Below are positions 7,301-14,190 of a DNA stretch of 19,583 bases, in pieces. Under the pieces are notes generated by a model. The model did not search any database. It was given only the letters and a program-made list of their open reading frames with translations, and had not been told where the DNA came from. The stretch covers positions 1 through 19,583 of the forward strand of contig PWRH01000050.1 of NCBI GenBank assembly GCA_003556525.1, in the 5' to 3' direction. Source of the stretch: Candidatus Nealsoniibacteriota bacterium (lineage in GTDB: Bacteria; Patescibacteriota; Minisyncoccia; Minisyncoccales; RBG-13-42-11). Both the position numbers and the translations under genes were made by a program. The first letter of the stretch is position 1, and each line of letters opens with the position of its first letter.

Positions 7301-7815
7301 TGATTGTCTTTGTCTTTAAGAGGTATTGATTCTAAAATAGTATATTCGGGTCCTCCCTTTTTAAGCCTGCTTTCCATTATTTCAATTGAGGTTACTCTAA
7401 ATTTGTCTGGCAGGACGGGTTCTTCATCAATATTGGGTCTTTCTTCTTCTTCCATTTGCCTGAATTGCCAAGTTTTTAATCTTGCCAAAGTAATGTGGGG
7501 TATGATATTTAATTCTTTTATTTTTTCGCCCGTTACCCAAATCATTTTTTTTGATTTTTTTTCATTTGGCGGAGCATATATAACCCTGTTTAATACAACA
7601 TAAAAAGAATTCTTTTCGGAAAGAATTCTTTTTGTTTTTTGGCATAATTCAAACAACTCTTCCGAGGTTAAATATCCCAAAAACTCCACAGTAATATGAA
7701 GATTATCTTTTTTAACCCATCTGGCAGGCAATTCAGGCCATTTTTTCTGATATTCGGCCAATTTGTTTTTTATATTTTCAGGTAGGTTTATTGCAATAAA
7801 AATTCGGTGTTTCAT
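7297..7815 (-). CDS. thpR: RNA 2',3'-cyclic phosphodiesterase (2'-5' RNA ligase-like) ThpR
   Basis: This member of the 2H phosphoesterase superfamily has the two HxT motifs expected of the family: HITVEFLG in the first half and PHITLARL in the second. These residues cleave 2',3'-cyclic phosphates or join 2'-5' RNA ends in known members; the in vivo substrate is unclear. I place the start at ATG 7815 (172 residues, MKHRIFIAINLP). A longer reading from an in-frame TTG at 7851 would begin inside the -35 box of a strong promoter. The stop codon overlaps the murC start, so the gene leads a two-gene unit with murC. An RNA end-processing enzyme coupled to a wall ligase is not a functional pairing I know of. 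Confidence 0.88.
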   Translation of the reverse strand: MKHRIFIAINLPENIKNKLAEYQKKWPELPARWVKKDNLHITVEFLGYLTSEELFELCQKTKRILSEKNSFYVVLNRVIYAPPNEKKSKKMIWVTGEKIKELNIIPHITLARLKTWQFRQMEEEERPNIDEEPVLPDKFRVTSIEIMESRLKKGGPEYTILESIPLKDKDNQ

Positions 7816-7822
7816 TTTTTTA

Positions 7823-7851
7823 ATTATAATATAAAAAGAAATCTTTGACAA
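7823..7851 (-). promoter_or_regulatory. Leaderless promoter of thpR-murC
   Basis: On the minus strand TTGTCA (7846-7851), a 17-nt spacer and TATAAT (7823-7828) are followed by 7 nt and then the ATG, so the mRNA should start at the start codon. The -35 box overlaps a perfect TTGACA on the plus strand (7845-7850) that could serve the divergent radical SAM gene. No good -10 follows it there; TATTTT at 7869-7874 is the best at 18 nt. Confidence 0.8.
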
Positions 7852-7939
7852 AAACCATAAAATTATAATATTTTTACTTTATTATAATCAAGACAAGTGT
7901 TAAAATTAAAATATACAGCTAAATTATTATAAAAAATTT

Positions 7940-8956
7940 GTGAAAAAAGCTTATCTTTTTGAAAAACTAAATAGCGAAAAAAGAGTAAAATGCTTAAATT
8001 GCAGCCATTATTGTATCATTGGGCCCAATGAAAGAGGGCTTTGTATTGTAAGGGAGAATATTGATGGAGAGCTATATGTCCTAAATTATAGTAAGGCAGT
8101 AGCAATAAATATTGATCCGATTGAAAAGAAACCGTTTTTTCATTTTTTACCCGGTACAAATTGTCTTTCTATTGCTGCTGCAGGTTGCAACTTTAAGTGC
8201 TTAAATTGCCAAAACTACGACATATCGCAGGGGTTTAAAAGAAAAGGAGTTATCCCGGGAAAAAAGATATCGGCTCAGAAAGTAGTTGAAATGGCAGTTG
8301 AAAAAAACTTGCCAAGCATTTCTTATACTTATACGGAGCCAACTGTTTTTTTGGAATATGCCCTGGACACAATGAAAAAAGCAAAGAAGAAAAAGATAAA
8401 AAACAGTTTTGTTTCAAACGGATTTTTATCAAAAGAATCGGCTCAAGCAATAATTCCCTATCTTGATGCCATTAATATCGATATTAAGAGCTTTTCTGAT
8501 GATTTTTATCGTCATGTTTGCAGTGCCAGACTTGAACCTGTTTTAAGAACTGCGGAACTGATGAAAAAGTCAGGTGTTTGGGTTGAAATAACAACACTAA
8601 TCATCCCCTCTCTTTCGGATTCCGAAAAAATGCTTGAAAATATTGCTGAATTTATCAATAAAAAATTGGGCCCTGAAACTCCGTGGCATGTTACGGGTTT
8701 TTCGGGTAAAATTTCTTATAAACTGAATCATTTACCCGACACCTCGGTTGATACGTTAAAAAAGGCTTATGAGATCGGCAAAAGTTCAGGGTTAAAATAT
8801 GTTTATACCGGAAATATTCCGGGTTTGCCTTCGGAGGATACTTTTTGCCCCGAATGCCAGAGTTTAATGGTTGACAGGACAGGTTATAATGTTTTTCGTT
8901 ATGATGAAAAAGGTTTTTGTTCAAAATGTAAAATAAACTTAAACTTAATTTTATAG
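7940..8956 (+). CDS. amrS: AmmeMemoRadiSam system radical SAM enzyme
   Basis: The 338-residue protein has the radical SAM cluster motif CNFKCLNC (C83, C87, C90), which binds a 4Fe-4S cluster that cleaves SAM. Before it lies a Cys cluster in CLNCSHYC and RGLC (C18, C21, C25, C35), and it ends with a four-Cys CPEC...CSKC region likely to bind zinc or a second cluster. GFNPIEKKP-like DPIEKKPFFHFLPG and SYTYTEPTVFLEYALD are family hallmarks. The start is GTG at 7940 because MKKAYLFEKL matches family N-termini; no ribosome site is seen. Family members co-occur with AMMECR1 and Memo/LigB-like proteins, both encoded just downstream. The reaction of the system is not established. Confidence 0.93.
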   Translation: MKKAYLFEKLNSEKRVKCLNCSHYCIIGPNERGLCIVRENIDGELYVLNYSKAVAINIDPIEKKPFFHFLPGTNCLSIAAAGCNFKCLNCQNYDISQGFKRKGVIPGKKISAQKVVEMAVEKNLPSISYTYTEPTVFLEYALDTMKKAKKKKIKNSFVSNGFLSKESAQAIIPYLDAINIDIKSFSDDFYRHVCSARLEPVLRTAELMKKSGVWVEITTLIIPSLSDSEKMLENIAEFINKKLGPETPWHVTGFSGKISYKLNHLPDTSVDTLKKAYEIGKSSGLKYVYTGNIPGLPSEDTFCPECQSLMVDRTGYNVFRYDEKGFCSKCKINLNLIL

Positions 8957-8976
8957 AACTTTAGGAATCCCCCAAC

Positions 8977-9000
8977 CTGGGAACTTCCGAAGTTCCCAAG
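8977..9000. repeat. Intergenic palindrome copy 3a
   Basis: The arms are TGGGAACTTC and GAAGTTCCCA around a central C, with C before and AG after. Relative to copy 2a, two positions in the left arm have changed and both partners in the right arm have changed to match, so base pairing is kept. Confidence 0.92.
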
Positions 9001-9019
9001 TGTAGAGGAACTTTTCAAG

Positions 9020-9043
9020 TTGGGAACTTCCGAAGTTCCCAAG
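9020..9043. repeat. Intergenic palindrome copy 3b
   Basis: This copy has the same 21-nt core as copy 3a, 22 bp further on, again followed by AG. The spacer ends in AACTTTTCAAGTT (9009-9021), a small hairpin that overlaps the first bases of this copy, so two alternative folds are possible. Confidence 0.92.
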
Positions 9044-9070
9044 AATGGATTTAAATCTAAAATTATAAAA

Positions 9071-9109
9071 TTAATTTAATATGTTAATTTAATATACCAA
9101 TTTAATATG
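9071..9109. repeat. Three tandem 13-bp units in front of the LigB-like gene
   Basis: Units at 9071-9083, 9084-9096 and 9097-9109 share AATTTAATAT, and the last one ends with the start codon ATG of the downstream gene. Units one and two differ at one base; unit three differs in its first two. The array provides repeated TTTAAT-type boxes but no ribosome site. Confidence 0.8.
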
Positions 9110-9772
9110 CCAATTGTTTTTAGCGCCATTGTTCCTCATCCACCAATAATTTTGCCTTCGGTTGGCTCGGAAAAAGACAGAAGTAAGGTAGAGCAAACAA
9201 TCAATCAGCTCAAGGAAGTTTCCTTAAGAATGAAAAAATTAAACCCGGAAGCGATAATTATTTCTTCTCCTCATCCTGACTGGGGGGTTAAGGTTCCTTT
9301 GTATTTTTTAGTTTCAGCCGATCAAGAAATTGAAGAACATCGGACAGCGGATAATTCCGCATTGAATATTGGTAATTCAAAAGTATTGCCGGTTCTTACT
9401 ACATCCGATTCTCCAGAGCAGCATTTTGATTGGGGAAAAAAAGTATATTCAGAAATTAAAAATTCAAACTTAAAAATTGCCCTGATTGCCAGTGGTGATT
9501 TATCGCATTCATTAAAGCCGGATGGTCCCTACGGATTTCACCCTGACGGGCCGAGTTTTGATGATGATCTGATAGAGTCTTTAAAGAGAAAAGATATTGA
9601 TAATATTTTAAACCTTGAAAAAAAATATCCTATGGCCCAAGAATGTGGCTTACGTTCCTTTTGTTATATTTTGGGTATATTGGAAGAATCCAGAATCGGT
9701 TACTCTCCCGAAGTTTTGTCTTATGACAATTTTTTCGGGGTTGGTTATTTGGTTTTGGACTTTAAAATATGA
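9107..9772 (+). CDS. Class III extradiol dioxygenase-like (LigB/Memo superfamily) protein
   Basis: This 221-residue protein resembles the LigB-type domain found fused to AMMECR1 in many bacteria. Likely metal-site residues are H11 in VPHPP, H56 in SSPHPDWG and H134 in ASGDLSHSL. A conserved QECGLRSF near residue 180 supplies a Cys. True dioxygenases of the family bind Fe(II), and Memo proteins bind iron or copper; the substrate here is unknown. In many genomes this domain and AMMECR1 form one polypeptide. Here they are separate genes about 0.8 kb apart. The start at 9107 is fixed by the family N-terminus MPIVFSAIVPHPP. The stop codon overlaps the next start (ATGA), and the gene heads the packed plus-strand run. 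Confidence 0.85.
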   Translation: MPIVFSAIVPHPPIILPSVGSEKDRSKVEQTINQLKEVSLRMKKLNPEAIIISSPHPDWGVKVPLYFLVSADQEIEEHRTADNSALNIGNSKVLPVLTTSDSPEQHFDWGKKVYSEIKNSNLKIALIASGDLSHSLKPDGPYGFHPDGPSFDDDLIESLKRKDIDNILNLEKKYPMAQECGLRSFCYILGILEESRIGYSPEVLSYDNFFGVGYLVLDFKI

Positions 9773-10068
9773 AATTTAAAATAGAAAAATATTTCAAAGA
9801 AAATATTTATGATTTAATGAGAAAAACCGGTTATTACTTTCAGGGTAAACATAATGCGGATTCGGCCTTATCTTTTGTCCGGCCGTCTTCGGGTTATCCC
9901 AGATTTCATATTTATTTGAAAGAGGGCCCTGATTTTTTAATTTTTAATCTTCATTTGGATCAAAAGAAACCAAGCTATAAGGGGGTTAAGGCTCATTCCG
10001 GAGAATATTCCGGTCCTGTAGTGGAAAAAGAGGCTGAAAGAATTAAAGACTTTTTGTTAAAATTATGA
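9769..10068 (+). CDS. Small protein of unknown function in the AMMECR1 operon
   Basis: This 99-residue cytoplasmic protein has no signal peptide or membrane segment, and I recognise no family. It has an N-terminal helical part rich in Lys and aromatic residues, followed by GYPRFHIYLKEG and FLIFNLHLDQKKPSYKG. These look like two beta strands with conserved-type His residues (FHIY, LHLD), and a C-terminal helix follows. The ATG overlaps the previous stop by 4 nt, and its own stop overlaps the next ATG by 4 nt. It is therefore translated in lockstep with a LigB-like protein and a phosphoesterase, which makes a shared pathway likely. The FHIY...LHLDQKKPSYKG pattern could hold a metal or a phosphate, but that is a guess. 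Confidence 0.8.
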   Translation: MKFKIEKYFKENIYDLMRKTGYYFQGKHNADSALSFVRPSSGYPRFHIYLKEGPDFLIFNLHLDQKKPSYKGVKAHSGEYSGPVVEKEAERIKDFLLKL

Positions 10069-10562
10069 AGATAGCTATTATCTCAGACAGCCATGATAAT
10101 TTGGCTAATATTAAAAAAACAGTTAATATTTTAAAAGAAGAGGATGTTAAAATAATTTTGCATTGTGGAGACGTTTGTTCTTTTTCAACAATTAAAGAAA
10201 TTTTAAGTATTTTTCCCGGAAAGCTTTATCTTTCTTTCGGGAATGTTGATTTCGATATTTTAGAAAAAGACAAAGCTTTTTTAAAAAAGATTCCTCGCTT
10301 AAAAACTTGGCAAAATTATGGAAAAACCAGAATAGCCAAAAAAATAATTGCTTTTGCCCATTTTCCGGATAAAGCCCAAGAATTGGCAGAGTCGGGAAAA
10401 TACGATTTGGTTTTCTACGGGCATACTCATAAGCCTTGGCAAGAAAAAGTCGGTAAAACCGAGCTTGTTAATCCGGGTAATTTGGCAGGAATTTATTATC
10501 GGGCCACTTTTGCAATTTATGACACTAAAAACAATAAATTAAAATTAAAAATATTAAACTAA
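10065..10562 (+). CDS. YfcE/MJ0936-type metallophosphoesterase
   Basis: This 165-residue calcineurin-like phosphoesterase has the full set of metal ligands in order: D8 and H10 (ISDSHDN), D36 (HCGDV), N60 (GNVD), H99 (FAHF), and H120 and H122 (YGHTHKPW). Length and layout match the YfcE/MJ0936 group of single-domain, two-metal phosphodiesterases, whose natural substrates are mostly unknown. Start and stop are tightly packed: ATGA overlap with the unknown protein upstream, and 2 nt to AMMECR1 downstream. Placed between LigB-like and AMMECR1 genes, it may supply a phosphoester-cleaving step to the same pathway. Confidence 0.9.
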   Translation: MKIAIISDSHDNLANIKKTVNILKEEDVKIILHCGDVCSFSTIKEILSIFPGKLYLSFGNVDFDILEKDKAFLKKIPRLKTWQNYGKTRIAKKIIAFAHFPDKAQELAESGKYDLVFYGHTHKPWQEKVGKTELVNPGNLAGIYYRATFAIYDTKNNKLKLKILN

Positions 10563-10564
10563 AA

Positions 10565-11146
10565 ATGAATATATATATTTTTTTAGCAAAATCAGCGGTT
10601 GAAAAATACGTTAAGGAAAGAGTGGTAATGCTTCCCCCGCTTGATTTACCCAAGAGAATCCTTAAAGAACAGAAAGGTGTTTTTATAACAATTATGAAGC
10701 AAGACAGATTACGCGCTTGTATCGGTACTTATTTGCCTACTCGGCCCAATGTTGCCGAAGAAATTATTGAAAACGCGGTTAGTGCAGCCAGTAAAGATTA
10801 TCGTTTTGGACCGATAAGAAAAGAAGAGCTGGATTATTTGTCTTATACGGTTTCTATTTTAAGTTTTCCCGAACCAATAGAAAGCATAGATGAGCTGGAC
10901 CCGAAAAGATTCGGTTTAATTGTAAAAACTTCGCCGTTTATTTTTCCAAACAAAAAAGACAACAAACCGGCTGAAGAAATTTTAGAAAAAAATATTCCCT
11001 TTAAAAGCGGAGTTCTTTTGCCTGATTTAGCCGGGATAAATACCAAAGAAGAGCAATTTATTATTGCTTGCGAAAAGGCGGGCATTGATCCCGATAAAGA
11101 AAAAGTTTTTATTTATAGGTTTAGGGTTGAAAAATATAGCTCTTGA
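10565..11146 (+). CDS. AMMECR1-domain protein (AmmeMemoRadiSam system protein A)
   Basis: The 193-residue protein matches the AMMECR1 family throughout: the conserved core RLRACIGTYLP (the LRGCIG signature with Ala for Gly), ENAVSAASKDYRFGPIRKEELDYLSYTVSILS, and a C-terminal half ending in a YRF strand. The family is found in all domains of life and is tied by gene neighbourhood to the radical SAM and Memo/LigB proteins; its activity is unknown. The conserved Cys (LRACIG) is a candidate catalytic residue. The one Gly-to-Ala change in the signature is conservative but in the most conserved spot. The gene starts 2 nt after the phosphoesterase and overlaps the next ATG by 1 nt (TGATG). Confidence 0.92.
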   Translation: MNIYIFLAKSAVEKYVKERVVMLPPLDLPKRILKEQKGVFITIMKQDRLRACIGTYLPTRPNVAEEIIENAVSAASKDYRFGPIRKEELDYLSYTVSILSFPEPIESIDELDPKRFGLIVKTSPFIFPNKKDNKPAEEILEKNIPFKSGVLLPDLAGINTKEEQFIIACEKAGIDPDKEKVFIYRFRVEKYSS

Positions 11147-11811
11147 TGAACAAAAAAATTGCATCAATTTTAAAAGAAATCGCCGAGCTTTTGGAAATAA
11201 AGGGCGTAGCCTATAAGCCCAGGGCTTATCGGAAAGCAGCTTTGTCTTTGGAGGGGTTAAGCGATGATATTTCGGAAATTTATAAAAACAAAGGCATTAA
11301 AGGAGTTTATAGTATACCAGGCATAGGAAAAAGCATTTCGGAAAAAATTGAAGAATATTTGAAAAAAGGAAAGATTAAATATTTTGAAGAATTAAAAACC
11401 GAAACAGCTGTCCGTCAAATTGTTACTCATTATTTTAAAACCAAAGGGTTAAATCTGGAAGAGTTAAAACAAAGCGCAAAAAAGAGAAAAATAATTTATT
11501 CCAGATTTACCAAGCCGGCCAAACAGCTTTTGGAACTGGCAGGCTCTGTTGAAAAAGCAAAACAAGCAATCGACAAAGTTTCCGGTTGGGCGAATTCCCG
11601 CAACCTGGATTATTCAATTGAAACAATATTTAAAAAATGGCTTGAGCTGGATCGTTTAAAACCCAAAGAAATTGTTAAAAAACCCTATTACTTCGGAGAT
11701 CCAATGGTTTGGTCGGAAACAAGGAAAAAATGGTATGTTATTGACAGTGGAGGCGAATGGCTTGAGTTTGCCGGAAAAAAAGAAGATATAGAATGGAAAA
11801 TTGCAGAATAA
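11146..11811 (+). CDS. PolX-type HhH/8-kDa domain protein with an unknown C-terminal region
   Basis: Residues 1-86 match the N-terminal 8-kDa and helix-hairpin-helix region of family X DNA polymerases: KIASILKEIAELLEIKG, AYRKAALSLEGL, and the HhH YSIPGIGKSISEKIEEYL (55-72). The polymerase palm, its metal aspartates and the PHP domain of bacterial PolX are all absent. Residues 87-170 are helical (KQLLELAGSVEKAKQAIDKV, then a WANSRNLDYSIETIFKKW segment). Residues 180-215 are Trp/Tyr-rich (YYFGDPMVWSETRKKWYVID, GEWLEFAG), probably a small beta unit. I do not recognise these parts. The protein probably binds DNA or RNA through the HhH. ATG 11146 shares one base with the AMMECR1 stop and is preferred over an overlapping TTG. 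The stop shares one base with the fmt ATG (TAATG). Confidence 0.75.
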   Translation: MNKKIASILKEIAELLEIKGVAYKPRAYRKAALSLEGLSDDISEIYKNKGIKGVYSIPGIGKSISEKIEEYLKKGKIKYFEELKTETAVRQIVTHYFKTKGLNLEELKQSAKKRKIIYSRFTKPAKQLLELAGSVEKAKQAIDKVSGWANSRNLDYSIETIFKKWLELDRLKPKEIVKKPYYFGDPMVWSETRKKWYVIDSGGEWLEFAGKKEDIEWKIAE

Positions 11812-12755
11812 TGGCAAAAAAACTTAAAATTTTTTTTATTGGCACTCCCCAATTCGGGGCAATTGTTTTGGAAAAAATGATTAATGCCGGCTATGCTCCC
11901 CTATTGGTTGTTGCCGGAAAAGACAAGCCTGTTGGCAGGAAAAAATTAATTACTTCTCCGCCTGTTAAAAAAATTGCCCAAAAGTATGATATTTCGATAT
12001 TGCAGCCAGAAAAATTAACAGAGATTGAGTCGGTAATTTTAGATTATTCTTTTGACTTGGGAGTAACGGCTGCTTATGGAAAAATATTGCCTCAAAGCAT
12101 ACTTAATATTCCCAAGCAAGGGTTTTTTAATGTCCATCCTTCCCTACTGCCCCAACATCGGGGAGCTTCCCCTATCCAATCAGCTATTTTAAATAACGAT
12201 AAAGAGTTTGGGGTTTCGATAATTAAAATGATTGAAAGAGTTGATGCAGGACCGATTATTGCAAAAAGAAAAATAAAAATGAAAGACCCTTTTTATCAAG
12301 AGCTTCATGACCGATTGGCAATTGTTGGAGCGGATCTTCTTGTGGAGTGTTTGATTGCCGGAAAAATTAATCCTAAACAGCAAGACGAATCAAAAGCAAC
12401 CCATACCAAAGTTTTTAAAAAAGAAGACGGCAGAATTGACTGGGAAAACGAAACAGCGGATTATATAGAAAGAAAAATAAGAGCTTTTCATGTTTGGCCC
12501 GGATGTTATACTTTTTGGGACAATAATGGTAAATTGTTAAATATTAAAATTTTAAAAGGTTTTTCTTTAAAATCGGATGATCCTGCCAAACATTCTTTTG
12601 GAAAAGTTTTGGCCTTTTCTTCGGATAAAATAAAAATTCAATGCCAAAAAAATTTCTTAGTGGTTGAAAAAATAAAAATCGAAGGTAGAAATGAATTAAA
12701 AATCAAAGATTTTTTAAAAGGCCGCCCTAATTTTATTAACTCAATTCTTAAATAA
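11811..12755 (+). CDS. fmt: Methionyl-tRNA formyltransferase
   Basis: Fmt formylates Met-tRNAi using 10-formyl-tetrahydrofolate, so that translation can start with fMet. The 314-residue protein has an N-terminal formyltransferase fold (IFFIGTPQFGAIVLEKM). Its catalytic segment is NVHPSLLPQHRGASPIQ (107-123), and the expected active-site residues N107, H109 and D145 are all present. The C-terminal ~100 residues form the OB-like tRNA-binding domain. I start at the ATG at 11811, which overlaps the previous TAA by one base (TAATG) and gives a normal N-terminus MAKKLKIFFIG. An upstream in-frame ATG (11793) would add six unrelated residues. No deformylase gene lies in the window. efp follows 5 nt after the stop. 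Confidence 0.95.
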   Translation: MAKKLKIFFIGTPQFGAIVLEKMINAGYAPLLVVAGKDKPVGRKKLITSPPVKKIAQKYDISILQPEKLTEIESVILDYSFDLGVTAAYGKILPQSILNIPKQGFFNVHPSLLPQHRGASPIQSAILNNDKEFGVSIIKMIERVDAGPIIAKRKIKMKDPFYQELHDRLAIVGADLLVECLIAGKINPKQQDESKATHTKVFKKEDGRIDWENETADYIERKIRAFHVWPGCYTFWDNNGKLLNIKILKGFSLKSDDPAKHSFGKVLAFSSDKIKIQCQKNFLVVEKIKIEGRNELKIKDFLKGRPNFINSILK

Positions 12756-12760
12756 CTACC

Positions 12761-13327
12761 ATGCTTTCTCACAATGATTTAAAAAAACAAGCAAAGTTTA
12801 TTTTTAACGGCCAACCTTACGAGGTTTTGGAGTCATCTTTTCTTTTTAAGGGAAGAGGTAGTTCGGTTACTCAAACAAAGATTAAAAATTTAATTACCGG
12901 CAATGTTATTTCAAAAAATTTTCACCCGGGAGACCAGTTTGAAGAGGCTTTAATTGAGAAAATTAAGGCTAAATTTCTTTATTCCCACAGAGATAAATAT
13001 TTTTTTTGCTTGGCGGAAAATCCTTCCAATCGTTTTGAATTACCCAAAGAAATAATTGAAGAGAGTATTTCTTTTTTAAAGCCCAATGAAATTATTGAGG
13101 GAATTAAGTTTGAAGATAAAATAATAAATATTTCATTGCCTGTTAAGGTTCAGTTGAAAGTTGTTGAGGCTCCGCCCGGTATTAAGGGAGACAGGGCTCA
13201 AGGAGGAACAAAGACGGTTGTTTTGGAAACAGGCGCACAAATAAATGTTCCTCTTTTTATTGAAACAGGAGATATTGTTGAGATAAATACCGAGAAGAAA
13301 GAATATGTTAGGAGAATAGAAAAATAG
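12761..13327 (+). CDS. efp: Elongation factor P
   Basis: EF-P enters the ribosome E site and relieves stalling at consecutive prolines. The 188-residue protein has the usual three beta-barrel domains: an N-terminal KOW-like domain with NGQPYEVLESSF, a middle domain, and a C-terminal domain with the EF-P signature GIKGDRAQGGTKTVVLETGAQINVPLFIETGD. The domain I tip reads FKGRGSS where Escherichia coli has PGKGQA. The residue aligned with the modified Lys34 is Arg32. Arg at this place is known from EF-Ps that are rhamnosylated by EarP, but no earP is in the window. The factor may be modified otherwise or be unmodified. It is the last gene of the plus-strand run and ends 2 nt from a converging gene. 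Confidence 0.95.
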   Translation: MLSHNDLKKQAKFIFNGQPYEVLESSFLFKGRGSSVTQTKIKNLITGNVISKNFHPGDQFEEALIEKIKAKFLYSHRDKYFFCLAENPSNRFELPKEIIEESISFLKPNEIIEGIKFEDKIINISLPVKVQLKVVEAPPGIKGDRAQGGTKTVVLETGAQINVPLFIETGDIVEINTEKKEYVRRIEK

Positions 13328-13329
13328 CC

Positions 13330-14187
13330 TTATTTTAAAGCACCAATACACTCGTTAAACTCTCTAACTTCATTATTGTATTTTAGAATAATATTTTTAT
13401 TTTCTAAAACAAGCTTGTTGTAATAATCAACCAAATCATTATAGTTTTCTATTTTTTCCTGATAATGGCTCCCCCACTTGGGCCTGATTTTTTTAATTTC
13501 TTCTTTAAGAAATACTAACTCTCTCTCAATTTCTTCAAGCTCTATTTCTTTTTCTCTTATTTCTTCCTTTAATTTTTTATCAGGCTCAGGGCAGGCTGTT
13601 AGGTGTGTTCCAAAATGTTGAACCGCCATCCAAACCAATTTTCCTTCAAAAAAATCTTTTTTAATTGCCACTCCGATTTCTTGGTAATTTGCATTTAAAA
13701 TATTTTCTCTATGACCCGGACTTGCCATCCAAGCTTCAACCAAATCCTTGTCACTTTTAAAATTTCCCATAGCTAAGTTTTCACCAACAGTTAAGAACTG
13801 ATAATTTACGTCTTCAGCCAAATTTTTAACCCCTATTCCTTCGGGCGAATCATGTTCAAAATATTGGTTCTTAAACATATCTTCAACCTTTAGTTTTGCC
13901 ATTTCGTTTAGTTTAGGGTTTTCTTTGAGCCGGTTTAATCCTTGTTTTTCCCTTTGGACATTGGTCCATTCTATTATTTTATTTTCGTTTAAAAATATCG
14001 ACGGATCTTCTGTCTTTTCCGGCGCTTTAAGCGGAGAAGGAGTAATTATTTCCCTTTCAATTGTTTCGATTATTTTTGCCGGAATAACGATTGTTTCTTC
14101 CGCTTTAAAATTAAAAAAAGGCCAAAAAAATAAAACAACAAAACCAAGTATTATTGAAATTAGAATAGAAAGAAAAAGTTTTTTCAT
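13330..14187 (-). CDS. Membrane-anchored CAP (SCP/PR1) domain protein with a coiled-coil tail
   Basis: The 285-residue protein starts with MKKLFLSILISIILGFVVLFF, a signal anchor, then a Pro/Glu-rich linker. Residues about 70-200 form a CAP domain: WTNVQREKQGLNRL, the YFEHDSPEG segment, ENLAMG, WMASPGHRENILN and VQHFGTH. The conserved His and Glu residues of the CAP cavity are seen in FEHDS, GENLA and PGHRENI. From about 205 the chain is Glu/Lys-rich (EKEIELEEIERELVFLKEEI), very probably a coiled coil, then helical to the end. CAP proteins act outside the cell with diverse or unknown roles. The gene starts 3 nt after the metallopeptidase stop, so it is the third gene of the rarA unit. Confidence 0.88.
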   Translation of the reverse strand: MKKLFLSILISIILGFVVLFFWPFFNFKAEETIVIPAKIIETIEREIITPSPLKAPEKTEDPSIFLNENKIIEWTNVQREKQGLNRLKENPKLNEMAKLKVEDMFKNQYFEHDSPEGIGVKNLAEDVNYQFLTVGENLAMGNFKSDKDLVEAWMASPGHRENILNANYQEIGVAIKKDFFEGKLVWMAVQHFGTHLTACPEPDKKLKEEIREKEIELEEIERELVFLKEEIKKIRPKWGSHYQEKIENYNDLVDYYNKLVLENKNIILKYNNEVREFNECIGALK

Positions 14188-14190
14188 TTT

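Noticed and set aside
7816..7851. N-terminal extension of ThpR from a TTG at 7851
   Set aside because: The TTG is the start of the TTGTCA -35 box, and the consensus -10 lies within the extension; family N-termini match the ATG at 7815.
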